The position numbers were made by a program, and so were the translations under genes. Below are positions 45,424 to 58,251 of a DNA stretch of 64,000 nucleotides, in pieces. Within the stretch, counting starts at the first letter, position 1, and each line of letters starts with the position of its first letter. The stretch is from Perca fluviatilis (taxonomy: Eukaryota; Chordata; Actinopteri; Perciformes; Percidae), in NCBI RefSeq assembly GCF_010015445.1, contig NC_053133.1, forward strand, positions 5,274,192-5,338,191, read 5' to 3'. A model generated the notes under the pieces. It searched no databases. It saw only the letters and a list, made by a program, of their open reading frames with translations, and was not told the DNA's origin.

Positions 45424-46376
45424 TTAGAGGTCCCATGGCATGACAATTTCACTTTATGAGTTTTTTTAACATTAATGAGTTCCCCCAGCCTGCCTATGGT
45501 CCCTCAGTGGCTAGAAATGGCGATAGGTGTAAACCGAGCCCTGGGTATCCTGCTCTGTCTTTGAGAAAATGAAAGCTCAGATGGGCCGATCAAGGTTACC
45601 TCCCCTTTCTCTGCTTTGCCCCCCCAGAGTATTTGGCCCACCCATGAGAGAGAGACATCATGGCTTTCAAACGAGCAAAGTGGCAGATGGTCAAGGCCAC
45701 ACCCCCACTCTCCACCGTGCCCCCCCCCCTCCTCCTCAATAGCTACAGACACCAGAAATGGCACATACTAAGGAAAGCTCATTGTGGGACTGGCTCTAGT
45801 GGCTGTAATTCTGCACCAAGCTGAATTTCGGGAAAGAGACTTCAGATACAGTATTAGGGGACCACTAAGGTCTATATAAAAGAGACTTCAGATACAGTAT
45901 TAGGGGACCACTAAGGTCTATATAAAAGAGACTTCAGATACAGTATTAGGGGACCACTAAGGTCTATAGAAAAGAGACTTCAGATACAGTATTAGGGGAC
46001 CACTAAGGTCTATATAAAAGAGACTTCAGATACAGTATTAGGGGACCACTAAGGTCTATATAAAAGAGACTTCAGATACAGTATTAGGGGACCACTAAGG
46101 TCTATATAAAAGAGACTTCAGATACAGTATTAGGGGACCACTATGGTCTATATAAAAGATACTTCAGATACAGTATTAAGGGGACCACTAAGGTCTATAT
46201 AAAAGATACTTCAGATACAGTATTAGAGGACCACTAAGGTCTATATAAAAGAGACTTCAGATACAGTATTAGGGGACCACTAAGGTCTATATAAAAGATA
46301 CTTCAGATACAGTATTAGGGCACCACTAAGGTTTATATAAAAGCATACAAAGAGCACCATGTCATAGGACCTTTAA
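45424..46376 (-). mobile_element. TTAA-flanked element with internal minisatellite, copy 2 (inverted)
   Basis: Starts TTAGAGGTCCCATGGCATG and ends with the complement of TTAAAGGTCCTATGACATGG. The two copies share ends, flanks of the array ('gagccagtcccacaatgagc' as complement) and minisatellite unit. TTAA is intact on the right and reads TTAG on the left. Confidence 0.8.
45835..46345 (-). repeat. 46-bp minisatellite, 11 units
   Basis: The unit start TTCAGATACAGTATTAGGGG recurs at 45,841 and then every 46 bp (one step is 47) to 46,302. It is the reverse complement of the array at 32,975-33,526. Confidence 0.97.
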
Positions 46377-46940
46377 ATAACGTGACCATTGCACAAACTG
46401 CCGTGAGACTGGGTTGACAGAACAGCTCTCTCTCTGTTCTCTCTGTTCTCTCTCTTTCACTATCTCTCCCAGTGAGTGTTTGCTTGTTTGTGTGTCACTC
46501 TGTCTCTCTGTCGGTCTGTTCGTCGGTCTCTCTCTCCGTGTGCCTGATCGCGTATCTCGCTGTAGACACAGCTGAGAAGTCGAGACAGCTAAAATCACCA
46601 TAAACCTGGGTGTTTCCTTCTGAAATTTGTTTTATTTTGTAAAGTATCCATGCTGCACCGTGGCCTTCCTGTATGTCATTACCTACCTGGCTCGACGCAT
46701 TTGCTCGCGGAAGAAATAGAGGGGTCGCCGAAACGATGTGGACGCTCCGCGCCTGATCACAACAGGTGTAGCCAGACAGATTGGAAAACATGGGCGCCGA
46801 AACGAAAATAGCTGCAGTTTGTTCCCGGCGTTGCACCATATCACCTGTTTTAAGATACCAAGGTTCTGGTTTGGATGAAATCTAGTGAGCCTGTTCCTTC
46901 TGCTCACCACCCCTTTGGTTACTGCTGCACTTAAAACCTT

Positions 46941-46999
<59 letters not shown>

Positions 47000-47447
47000 G
47001 GTTAAAGGGAAATAGAGAAAATGGCTGGTTGTCATAGCAACTTTGTTTTTCAAGGAGAGTCAACCGTTCATTTCCAAACTGAAGACTGCAAGGGAACACT
47101 TAACTCTGTTCTTCGCCTAAGGACACTACTTTAAAAGTCTCTCTCTCCCCCTCGTCCTGTCTCTCTACCGAGCTTGCCCTCACTGAAGTGTCGATCTGAA
47201 GTGAAACATTCCGGCTTTCGGCTGCCACTCCAGTCGGCCAGCTCCTTTTCTTCTCTTTCTGTTCCTTTCTTTCTCCTTCCTGGTCAGTTCTGTTCCCACC
47301 TCTCTCGCTCGTTCTGTTTTTCATTCATTGTCTCTCTCCTCCCTGTGCCTCCTGCCATCTCTAGCAGTTCAACACTCTGACAGAAGAGAAACCTATGATA
47401 CCAAGCAGCACAGGATCAATGATCATATTTTAGACGGTAATTACTAC
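46377..47447. other. No gene seen; contains (GT)n
   Basis: 46,430-46,530 is TC-rich and 47,130-47,380 pyrimidine-rich. (GT)n occupies 46,943-46,997. 46,560-46,870 ('tcgccgaaacgatgtggacg') resembles a dispersed repeat. Frames here are artefacts. Confidence 0.45.
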
Positions 47448-47833
47448 TTAAAGCTATAGTGCGTAGTTTCTGTCCCCATGAGGAATTCTAAGTAATGACA
47501 ACAAAACTGTCGTCGCATCCACATGATACAAGCCTTCAGTGATCGCGAACAGCCCCCACCCCTCCCTCAGGCAATTGCTAGTAGCCAAGGAGGACACGGA
47601 GGATAACAAAAAAGAAATTATGGACTCTTCAGAAGAGGTAATTATCTTCACTCAAGTTTCTTCGCGTGAAAGTCGCCGGACGCCACAATCTTCTGAACGT
47701 AGTCATACTGAGAAATCCAGGGAGAGTTGTGTGGAGCTGATAGTCTTAGTTAGCTTTGTAGCAACTCATTTGGCAACGGCTTGTATGTAAAGGACGTTCA
47801 TTAATGTCAAAACATTATGCACTAAAGCTTTAA
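47448..47833. mobile_element. TTAA-flanked MITE
   Basis: The left end TTAAAGCTATAGTGCGTA and the complement of the right end TTAAAGCTTTAGTGCATA form an 18-bp inverted repeat with TTAA at both edges (386 bp). The 83-codon frame inside is not a transposase. Confidence 0.8.
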
Positions 47834-49084
<1,251 letters not shown>

Positions 49085-49560
49085 CAACACATTTAAAAAG
49101 CGACGCTAGGGTCAGATGCCTTTGGCGTTTGTTACAGACGCAAAAATGGGACTCTTGGCGTCACTTTTCGACACGCTTGTTGGCGTCAATTTGTGATGCT
49201 CTGGGTCAGGTTGTACGTTTAACTGACATGCGGCACAAGAACGGGACAGTTAGGTTTAGAAAAAGATGGTGGGTGGGGTTACAAAATGTACGTTTCAGTG
49301 ACACGCGGGACAAGAACGAGGCAGTTGTTGCTCTTCATACTACGTCATCGTACAGCGTCGTGGTCGAGCTGCTGCTCTGCACGGTGCGTTCCGTACAGAC
49401 ACTGAAGGGGGATTTTTGCGTCTGTATCTGACGCTGAGAGCCACTGACCGAGTGTCAGTATTTGACCAGCTGGGAATAAGAACAGGTTGGGTTGCACTGT
49501 GTTTAGGATACAGATGTCTGAACATATACTCAGAGTTTCTCTGCTCAAGCCAAGCAACAG
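49085..49560 (-). repeat. Dispersed repeat family A, copy 2 (inverted)
   Basis: 49,290-49,550 is a close reverse complement of 12,190-12,425. The block 'gtacgttt..ctgaca.gcgg.acaagaacg' occurs twice (about 49,214 and 49,288), showing internal duplication. The two GT-side ends differ from copy 1. Confidence 0.75.
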
Positions 49561-50360
49561 CAGATTGTTAGCACTGAGTGCCATAGTTCACCTGAAACAC
49601 TCTCATCAAAACAAGGCTTTCACAATGAAGATACATTTAAGGTCAGTGGTCCACACAAAAATGAAAACATAATGAGGTGTGTACACACACACACACACAC
49701 TAACACTTGGAGATCCAAGATGTCACTAACAAAAAAAAGCAGCTACACACTCCTCTAATTGGATTTCATTGTGCTTGCTGGAAGATCTTTCGTATATTTC
49801 TGTGATATTGTCCCTATTGTTACCTCGGGACAAAGGATCAGCTGCTCCATGTTATGTTTGTCTCCATATCATTGTTACACCTAGGTCCTTCACACACAGG
49901 AACACTTTTCAGACACATTCTCTGTGCTTCTTCTCATTCTTATGTGGACTTAAAATTAAAAAGGGTTGTTTGGCAATCATTACATCACTTATAATTACAT
50001 TTTACTTACTGTATTAATTATTATTATAGAAATTGAAATAGAGATGATTTGTGCTACATCCTGGTTCAGAATTGACCTACCATTTTTACACAGTTATGGT
50101 TAGTTACCAATTCAAGTAGCCTAAATGAATGGAAATTTTGTGTTGCACTTCCATGAAGCTGATCTTATAGTTAGGCCTAAGGATTCATATAAAACCTCTG
50201 TAGTTACTTTTCCCTCCATAAATCCATAAAGCGTTGTAAAGCCGTTTCAATGTAGCTGGGACTTAAGACTTCAACAATGACTGAATTTATAATTTGCTTT
50301 GCAAAAATAATCACCACTGCTAGTGCGTCATAAGTGATGATTGAGAGGGATTACTTGTAT
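49561..50360. other. No gene seen
   Basis: Short (CA)n at 49,683-49,702; otherwise unique AT-rich sequence. Confidence 0.4.
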
Positions 50361-50364
50361 TGTT

Positions 50365-50490
50365 TTTTTGGGCATTTTTAGGCCTTTATTTTCACAGGAC
50401 AGATGAAGACATGAAAGGGGAGAGAGAGGGGGAATGACATGCAGCAAAGGGCCACAGGTCGGAGTTGAACCCGCGGTCGCTGCATCTAGG
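50365..50490 (-). mobile_element. tRNA-derived SINE, head-truncated
   Basis: On the minus strand a B box (GGGTTCAACTCCGACC) is followed by 'ctttgctgcatgtcattccc', a pyrimidine run and an A-rich tail with AATAAAGGCCTAAAAATG. The A-box half is missing or unrecognisable. Confidence 0.8.
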
Positions 50491-50864
50491 AGTAATGTGA
50501 AGCTGGCAAGTTTGTAATGGTCTTTGCCTTTTTTCCTCGATAATTGTTTCCATCCCCTTTTGTGCTGTGTATTAAAGCGTCAGTGGAATATAGCTACCTG
50601 TCAAATGTCTTTTTACCTGCACAGGAGGAAACAAGGCGCTCTCATGCACTTTGACAGCTGATGCCAGCTGCCCAGGAAATAGTTTTCAAACGATAGAGAT
50701 ATATTTGGCAGGCGAACGAAAGTAGCCCAGAGGTAATCCTTCTCCCTGGCAATCCCTAACTCCTCCTGGGGGAACCCTAGGCACTCTCATGACTAGGAAT
50801 ATTTAATCCCTCCATCTCTGCCCTGGGACTACCCCCACAGGACGGTGTCCAAACGGCCTCCTGA
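50491..50864. other. No gene seen
   Basis: The last 100 bp may be LINE 3' UTR. Nothing else recognised. Confidence 0.35.
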
Positions 50865-51520
50865 TCAGATGCTGAACTTCCTGATCTGGCTCATTTCAAA
50901 ATAAAGAAGCATCTTGGGTTCCTGATTGAGATTATTCCAATTGAAAGGAGCTTTGTATTTGAATGATCTGTGAAACTTTGGGGGCCAAAGAAAAAGGATT
51001 TTTGCATACGTCTGAGTGGATATGAAAACTTTTAGCAAGGACACTTGAAATAAATACATTTGAAGATGAACTGAACCCAGTGATAATGCATTCTAGATAT
51101 AGGCTGGAGCCAATTAAGTGATTCAGACACAAGACAATGGTGAGTTATGTATGGACACCTCAAAACAGGTCTACATAGAGAATTATAAACAACATTAAGG
51201 GGCCTAAGATTAGAGTCCGAGGTTTTCTGATAAACAATGTCAGCATAATCAATAATAGGTAGTATCAGTTGGGAAATGTTTTGATCTTGATGTTGATGAG
51301 ATGTGTTGAAGTTACCTCTTAAACTGTAACCCTTCGTCACAGAGGGCGTGTACCAGCTGGCAGAAACAAGTCCATTAGTGAACTGGAAGAGTGGTGTTAG
51401 TGAGAGGCGAGCGGTATACAGCAGGAGGCTTGTGTGTTTGACTGACAGGACTGTCGGCTCATACTGGCTGCAGGGCTTATAGCCATTTGAATTCAAAGTC
51501 AGAGCCATACATTCTAGATG
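50865..51520 (-). pseudogene. LINE ORF2 C-terminal half (Jockey superfamily)
   Basis: The 158-codon frame 51,508-51,032 includes ILPIIDYADIVYQKTS, LNVVYNSLCRPVLRC and THHCLVSESLNWLQP, the conserved region after the RT of fish LINEs. The C-terminus continues in another frame (FKYKAPFNWNNLNQEP). The first 60 residues of the frame (51,508-51,330) do not look like LINE and may be flank or another insertion. Confidence 0.75.
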
Positions 51521-52227
51521 AAATCAAATGAATGATACCCAGTTTTTCTTTCATGTCAATGAATCAAAACTTAATCTGAGCTTTAAAATAACTAAACTGA
51601 GCCTTTCCTCTAATCAGTAGCCAAAGTAGATCATTCATCACCACAAGGAGCGCAAGTTCCCCAAGTTTCATATATATAAAGTCATCAACTGGTCTGCGCT
51701 TTTTATTCCCAGAACCTTGAAAGTTCCACAGTTGTTCAATGACTTACTGTCTGATGAAGGCCTCTCAACATGTTGTTGAATGATTGTATTTTAAAATATT
51801 CATAATTAGTTAATGCACTGCTGGTGATTAATAGGACATGAAGATAAAGTGAACCTGGACAAATGTGAGGTAAATACAAAGAAGGCTTTATTTTGACAAT
51901 AAGCTGTGTGTCTCATCAGTACATGTCCTTATAAGATAAGTCCTGGATAACTGGAGGGATCTGCACTCTTATGTATCAACTATCAACTGATATTGAGATT
52001 ATGTCTATGATTATGTTTGTTCTTTAGCATTAGAGTTTAAAAAGTTAGCAGAAGCACATGTGTTAAAGCCGGGCTAGCAGCTCTACTATGAGAGGCTACC
52101 CCTGTTTGTGACTGTAGGCGAGTGTCAGTACATGGCCGCCCGTATCTTTGCTGTTTAGCGCACTTGTAAATATCTTGTTAAACTCTAAATATAACACAGT
52201 TATTAGTGGGCCTGTTGGGTTCACTGT
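51521..52227. other. No gene seen
   Basis: Unique AT-rich sequence. 51,740-51,780 ('ctgatgaaggcctctcaaca') resembles a retroelement 3' phrase. Confidence 0.35.
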
Positions 52228-52450
52228 AGTCTCGCATTGCCAGACCTTCCTCCACAGTGCTGCGGAGGAAGATCTGTCTAGTCCACACAGCATTCTGGAA
52301 TGGGTGAACAACATGCTGTGGTTTATTGGCATTTGAGAATAAATTGACTTTAAACCAATTACAATAGTATTGTGCGGCGCTAAGCTCCGGATGCAGCAAT
52401 GGTGCCGCTGCAAAATAGCCTCAGGAAGGAACTTGTTTTGGTGGAACATG
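52228..52450 (-). repeat. Dispersed repeat family B, copy 2
   Basis: Its complement contains 'gccaataaaccacagcatgt' and 'agaatgctgtgtggactaga', matching 59,555-59,620, and 'gttccaccaaaacaagttcc', matching the end of copy 1. It begins at 'tagtctcgcattgccagacc', likely the family terminus. Confidence 0.8.
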
Positions 52451-53360
52451 TTCACTTAGGGAGACGAGTTCTGGAATTAAAATGGCTGTCATGCGTGTGA
52501 TGATAATTTTAGAGAAGAGAAGGGGTGCCGTGTCTGTAGGTATCCACCCTCCCCCGCTGGTCTAGGTGAATGCGACAACTCCTCAATCCCTAACTATAAG
52601 CTTTATCAAAGAGGAGAGTTTTAAGTTTAGTCTTGAATATGGTGATGGTGTCTGCCTCCCGAACCCAGATTTTTGAGCTGTGATATATATTTTTGTTGTT
52701 TTGGCCTTTGCCCACCTTGAATTCGATTCTTACCTCCATTTATTTTAAAGAACATTGTAAATAAAAAAAACCTGTGGCAGCTTGGAACCTGGGAAAGATA
52801 GATCTCTTTCATGTTTCGGCTACCCCATCTTTATTGCATTGATTATGATCGCTACATTAATGTGTAAGCAGGTTAAGGAGGTGCTAATTTGTCTTACTTT
52901 ACTGTAGTTTAATCTATAACAATCAATCATACAGTTTACTCCTACATTATGTTTTTCTGTAAAATCATAATCTGCAAAGTAACAATTAGCTATAGCTGTC
53001 ACATAATGGTAATTGTGTAAAAAGTACAATATTTGCCTCTGGAATGGTTTGGAGCAGAGTAATAAAGTATCCTTTGACAGACTCGAGAGAACTATATCAA
53101 ATTGACGAAGAGTACAGTACTTTCGTTACTATAATTGCATTCCACTACTTTCAATAATAAACCTAAAAAACTGCGGGTTGTTTCTAAATGATTACAATAA
53201 CCTCACTCCGCACTGTCGACAATATGAATGCAGTTGAGGGTGGTTGATTTGATTGAAGACGGTTTGTTGGCCTGTGTGTGCTAATGCATTATAACTACAA
53301 TACAAGTGTGTATCTGTGCATACAGCATCGCTGTGCCTGTGAGAATGAATATGTGCATGT
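52451..53360. other. No gene seen; repeat fragment
   Basis: 52,595-52,675 ('aagctttatcaaagaggaga', 'ggtgtctgcctcccgaaccc') is a piece of a common fish repeat. The rest is AT-rich and unique. Confidence 0.4.
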
Positions 53361-53546
53361 TTACATCTGTGTGATTGAACCCGCCTCGCTCTGATTGGAC
53401 TTCTCTTTCTGACTGAGAGCCTCTCCATGACTCTGTGCAGTCACTCGTGCACCCCACTCTGCCTCTGTGCACTCTGCAGTTAAATCAGCTGTGAGTGCCA
53501 GAGTACAAGAGCACAGTAAAACCATCAGCCAAGTGAGGTTCAACAT
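53361..53546 (-). other. Candidate first coding exon with signal peptide
   Basis: From ATG at 53,546 the minus strand reads MLNLTWLMVLLCSCTLALTA followed by DLTAECTEAEWGAR and a hydrophilic stretch, with a stop at 53,361. The hydrophobic core and small residues (ALTA) make a textbook signal peptide with likely cleavage after Ala20 or so. No canonical AG|GTRAGT donor is seen before the stop, and I cannot name a family. It lies in repeat-free sequence, unlike most frames here. It could be a short secreted peptide, a first exon, or chance. Confidence 0.25.
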
Positions 53547-53549
53547 TTC

Positions 53550-55339
53550 ATATCCAACACTCCACTCCAGAGGAGGGCCGCTCATGCCTGCCAGTGTACT
53601 GACACCACCCTTATTCCACCATAAAAAACCCATTTAATTGAATCACCCGGCAAATTTAATAATCCTCAGAGGATAATCTGCCAGCTCGCTGTTTGGTCGG
53701 CGATTTCCTCTTGCTCCATCAGCTTTGATTCTGAATTTAATGGAGTGTTCTTTGAGCTACTCTGCTTTTGTTATTATCAGACGCTTTGTAGTGACTTATT
53801 GCTCTTTGAAATGAAATGGAGCAAGCTCTTCATCAATACATTTCTGACTAAACCTGAGTTTGGAAGAAAAGTCAACTTTCTTCACTTTGGCTTTCATTAA
53901 AAACAACAACAAAGATGTGATACTGAAATGTCATATTACTAGGGATGTGACGAGACACTCAGCTCATGAGACAATATATGAGATTGGGTTCCCCTAACCC
54001 TACGGTTCCCAAACTGCTTTGAGTGACTAAGTAAGAAGTATTGTTTTTCCATGGAGTCACTCAGCTGTGGGCAAGCCAATAACATTCGTCCAGTATGTAC
54101 ATCTGCCCCAAAAAAGTTCTTAAAGCTTACTCTGCCCGCTGCACTTTGGCCCATAGAGCACGGAGTCCGTCTCTCACTTCCTGACTCCCCCAATTAATTA
54201 AAATAATTCACTGATACAGCTCTTTAAGACATTTTATTTATATTGGACTCATTTGCTCACATGGGGATAATACAAAGCGTTCTTAGTAAGTGGATCTTCA
54301 GTAGATATTGCTATAAAGCAATCCCAATAGGACTTAGAATATAAAGTACCATTCATCTTAACAGCAGTTTATTTAGATAATATATACACCAATATATGAA
54401 AATTAGTCCAAGATAGAAGAGGCCAAAATACTGGTAGTAGCAAGTGTAATTCTGAGAACAGAGAGACGCTAGACTGCTGGAAATACACATACAAACACAT
54501 ATACACAGAGACATCACCAGAATTGCCCTCAGGCCCATAATCCAGCAACAGGGCAAACAGAGAAATCCACTAAATCCATCTTGCCATCTCGACTGTCATT
54601 TCCGTGAATGAAGTGTTTCCGAGGAGAGAGGAAGCACAGAGACAAAGCTATTTTCTCTCACTGGGTTGCCTGTAAATTTCCTGAGTTATGTTCCCCTCTT
54701 TGCCGGAGCTTTCTCCGCTGTAAGACAAAAAGCTAATCAAAGGCTCCTGCCTTCGGGGCAGGTAACCCCGGCATGAACTAAAAGAGAGAGCAATATCATT
54801 CCATCACTCAGTGTGCCACATGCTCGCTCACTCCCCTCTTTCTTCCCCTTGCTCTGAGAAAACATTAGTTCTTGTTATATGGGAATCAGAGGTAAATTTC
54901 CTTTTAATGGTCTATTAACACGCAGTTTGTCTCATTTTTTTCTCCCAGCTTGCTAACTCGTACTTTCCATCAGGATTTAGATCGAGGAACGTATTGGATT
55001 TCTTCTTCAGGAGCTCTGCTGTAACATTTAGTCTTGTGTAAAGTTTGGTCTTTTGTGGTTTCAAAAGCAACACGGGCAAAGAAAACATAAGGTTGTTATG
55101 AAGGTGGTTGATCATGATATCCAGATCTCGTGTGTGGTGTTTCAGATTTGGTCTGAGGTTGTCAGCAACATGGCAGTGTCCAAATTGGAATTGTTCATCT
55201 GTAAAGTGCTCAAACGTAAAGACAAAATGTGTCACTGCATTCCATATTGACCCATATGAGCGTTGCCTGAACATCAAGTCATCGTCTTGCAGCGCTTTCC
55301 AAGACCAACTCTCTCTTCTTTCTTACATTTATTTTAGGG
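53550..55339. other. No gene seen; candidate conserved non-coding DNA
   Basis: 53,640-53,830 and 54,570-54,830 are repeat-free, balanced in composition and non-coding. 54,750-54,766 can form a short hairpin (CCTGCC/GGCAGG). The 120-codon minus frame at 54,915-55,277 has no recognised domain. Confidence 0.35.
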
Positions 55340-55700
55340 CTGCCAAAATTTGATTATAATGAGTTAACACATATTTTTGACGCGCAGTCTGTGATTTGGG
55401 CATCGGGCCGCTCTGTAGTTTGAGAAATCAGGAAGCAATGCAGTAGTAACGTTGTGGATGGCTAGCGGAAACAAAGCTCCTGGAGCAGAAATGGATAAAG
55501 AAAAGGGTCTTTTAAATGGCAAGTTGAGTTTGAAAGCTTTCCAGATGGTTATCTTGCCAAGACTGAAGTTATTTGCATGTACTGTCCATGTAAACTGAGT
55601 TACCACCAGAGTACGTCAAGTCTCCAATACCACTTGCTGGCCAAGCACACAGCTGATGCTAAGGAGGTTGGAGTGCTCAGACTCTGCTGAATACAATAGC
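55340..55700 (+). pseudogene. hAT transposase fragment: BED-type zinc finger
   Basis: In one frame 55,526-55,670 reads EFESFPDGYLAKTEVICMYC, then PCKLSYHQSTSSLQYHLLAK and H. The C-x2-C spacing and H-x4-H ending (HLLAKH) with aromatic residues fit a BED finger, the N-terminal DNA-binding domain of ZBED-like hAT transposases. Upstream 'acgcgcagtctgtgatttgg' fits the 5' region of such elements. The catalytic domain is absent. Confidence 0.7.
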
Positions 55701-56108
55701 AGAACAAAGACATAGAAGTATAGCCTAACTGTTTAATGTAGATACATTGCAGAATAAACTAAAGCTTCCACTGCCAATACCGACATCGACAACTCAAAAT
55801 GTTTTAGTCCAATTTTAGTCAAAGTCATTACATTGGTCAACTTTTAATCATTACTTTTACTAAAAATGTTTTCTCCCTGAATTTTGACAGCTGTTTTTTT
55901 TTTTTTATAACTCCTCCCAGATTATATTGAAAATTTTCAGTTAATCTACTCCCACCAAATCCAATTTCACTCAAAATTTGATCAGATATAATTAATCATT
56001 ATCTGAAGAAAAACACAGGTGCCTACCGACGCTTCACCTCTTCAATTGACTTTGGCCGTTTAGATAACAGACACTTGTCTGTCCTGCTGTTATTACAGAC
56101 ATGTGAAC
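55701..56108. other. No gene seen
   Basis: 55,790-55,990 resembles a degraded AT-rich dispersed repeat. Nothing else. Confidence 0.35.
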
Positions 56109-56201
56109 TAACCACAGACACTCAGATGTGCTACTGTTAAACAACAGTCGATCTGCTGTTTAACAGTAGCACATCTGAGTGTCTGTCTAAGTCTGTGGTT
56201 A
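56109..56201. repeat. Large imperfect palindrome
   Basis: The arms 56,115-56,147 and 56,153-56,185 pair at 32 of 33 positions around TCGAT. The outer TAACCACAGAC (56,109) pairs again with GTCTGTGGTTA (56,191-56,201), offset by a short insertion that duplicates GTCTG. Confidence 0.93.
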
Positions 56202-56498
56202 ATTAAGGGCCCTATTTTGCACCCGGTGCAGCAGCTTTGCAGTTACTCTGAGTCCTGAGCGGAGGACGAGGGCGTGGTTTGGCTCCTGAGCAGTGCCAGG
56301 TGAGTTGACACAGCTGGTGCTCATTGGATAATTATACTCTCCCTTGTGCTGGATCCTTGATGTCTGAAACACACAAGAGACAGACACAATGTCATTTACT
56401 ATTGAACTGTTTGCTGAACTGTGTTAGAGGGAAAATGCTTTGAATCATGGATTGAATTAGCGCAGGTAACATTATTTGTGTTATAGGTTTGTAGTGCA

Positions 56499-56554
56499 GT
56501 GCGATATGATCAAAGTTATGAAAGGTGTGCGATATGATCAAAGTTATGAAAGGT
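56499..56554. repeat. 28-bp exact tandem duplication
   Basis: GTGCGATATGATCAAAGTTA and the following bases occur at 56,499 and again 28 bp later at 56,527 without a mismatch, directly at the left edge of a MITE. Confidence 0.95.
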
Positions 56555-56901
56555 GCAGTAGGTAAGACTAACTTTATACATATTTGCTGAATCTGACCCT
56601 ATGTTCGAGTAGAACTACATGAAGCAGGTAATAAAAAATAAAAGAATCTGGCTCCTCTGGCACCACCTACAGCCTGTAGTGCGATTTGCAAAAAATCCAC
56701 CGCTCCCTGTTCAGATGCACCAATCAGGGCCAGGGGGAGGGTGTCTAACTGCATGTCAATCACTACTCATGCACACGCATTCATTCTCCCTTGTGGGGGG
56801 AGGGTCTTTACCGGAAAGGGGGGAGGGACTGAGAAGTTGTTGATGTTCAAATTTTTTGGATAAGTCCTGGATTGTCACAATCCTACCTAAAGCACCTTTA
56901 A
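56547..56901. mobile_element. TTAA-type MITE
   Basis: The left end AAAGGTGCAGTAGGTAAGAC and the complement of the right end TTAAAGGTGCTTTAGGTAGG are inverted. TTAA survives only on the right. The interior (56,640-56,830) has the 'cacctacagcctgtagtgcg' phrase common to a fish repeat family. Confidence 0.7.
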
Positions 56902-57660
56902 GACTGTTATATTATTACTTTGTCCATTGACATAAGTTATCTAGTGGCAGGAGTTGAAAAGCTTTACCAATATTAGACCAAAGTCTATTTAGCACTGATC
57001 TTTCAGATGAGATAATATCAGACTTGGATTTCATATTTCCTCACATACAGCGTTCACTTGCAGTCCCAAAAGTGTCTTCTCTCCAAACAGTATTTCAAAT
57101 TCAACACCAGAAAACTTTAGTTTTGCTCTCCAGACCTTATTTAGTGACACTCTACACCAATAGGATGATGCACAGCTGGGCTCATTTACATCTGTAGTTT
57201 AAATAAATAACACGTTAATTTGTGACAGGCTTAGCAAATATCTGCCATGGTGTTCACTGCAATATTAAAAGCTTTATTTTGACATATTTTATGCAATCAT
57301 GAGAATTTGGTACATGGTTAACCTACTTTTTGTCTTTTTTCTGAAAGCTGTGCTAACTAATGGAATACATTGGAAATTATGTAAATACTGTCTCTCACCA
57401 TGGATTAAAAAAAACTTTTAAGGCTATTTATTCTCTAAATACAGACTTTAGATTCGGGGTGTTGTGCACATGCCCTGCTCATCACCCTGTTACATCAATC
57501 CCCCTTTCCCTCCTCCTCCTCACATCCCCTCTGCCCCCCTCCTTTCCCCCAATTCACAAATTAAAACCCCGCTGGCTGTTCTACAGCCTTCCCAAATGGG
57601 TTGGAGGTGACAAGTAGCTTCCATCAAGCCGACACTCACCCCTCCCCTATCTCCACACAC
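56902..57660. other. No gene seen
   Basis: AT-rich to 57,470, then C/T-rich to 57,560. No coding support. Confidence 0.4.
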
Positions 57661-57674
57661 ACGTGTGTGTGTGT

Positions 57675-57757
<83 letters not shown>

Positions 57758-57866
57758 CTGTTGTTAACCGACAGTAAGCCCTTCTTCCTTGCTGGTATGC
57801 TACCGTCGGCAACTCGGCCTCAGTGGACCTCACCCCACCACAACCCTGCCTGGGGCTAATCCTGGG

Positions 57867-57915
<49 letters not shown>

Positions 57916-58209
57916 TAGGCTTCCTCCTTGTCTTTCTCATTTTTTGTCACCACACCTGCACACACACACTTGCAGTCACACTCTGTCTCACTTGACACTC
58001 ATTTTACCTTTGCCTCCCTCCCTACAGACACACACTTAAACACATATACAGATATGTATGTGTGTGCGCACACACACACACACACACACACACAGTTATT
58101 TCCACCATCTCAACACACAAACACACACTGAGAATCCTCAGGGAAGGAGTGTGGCATTGATGACAGTGTTAATGCTCTGTGTGACACTAGCCCAGACTGC
58201 TATAATACA

Positions 58210-58250
<41 letters not shown>
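57661..58250. repeat. Cluster of CA/GT microsatellites
   Basis: (GT)n at 57,661-57,752, (CA)n at 57,868-57,915, (CA)n at 58,066-58,094 and (GT)n at 58,213-58,250. GT- and CA-oriented tracts alternate and are mutually complementary. All frames through them are spurious. Confidence 0.95.

Positions 58251-58251
<1 letters not shown>

Noticed and set aside
54745..54770. microRNA-like hairpin (CCTGCC/GGCAGG)
   Set aside because: The stem is only six base pairs and lacks the length needed for a microRNA precursor.
57636..57998. Cys-Val and His-Thr rich frames through GT/CA runs (also at 8.2, 29.8, 31.6, 32.2, 46.9, 58.8 kb)
   Set aside because: Dinucleotide repeats are open in all frames; not coding.
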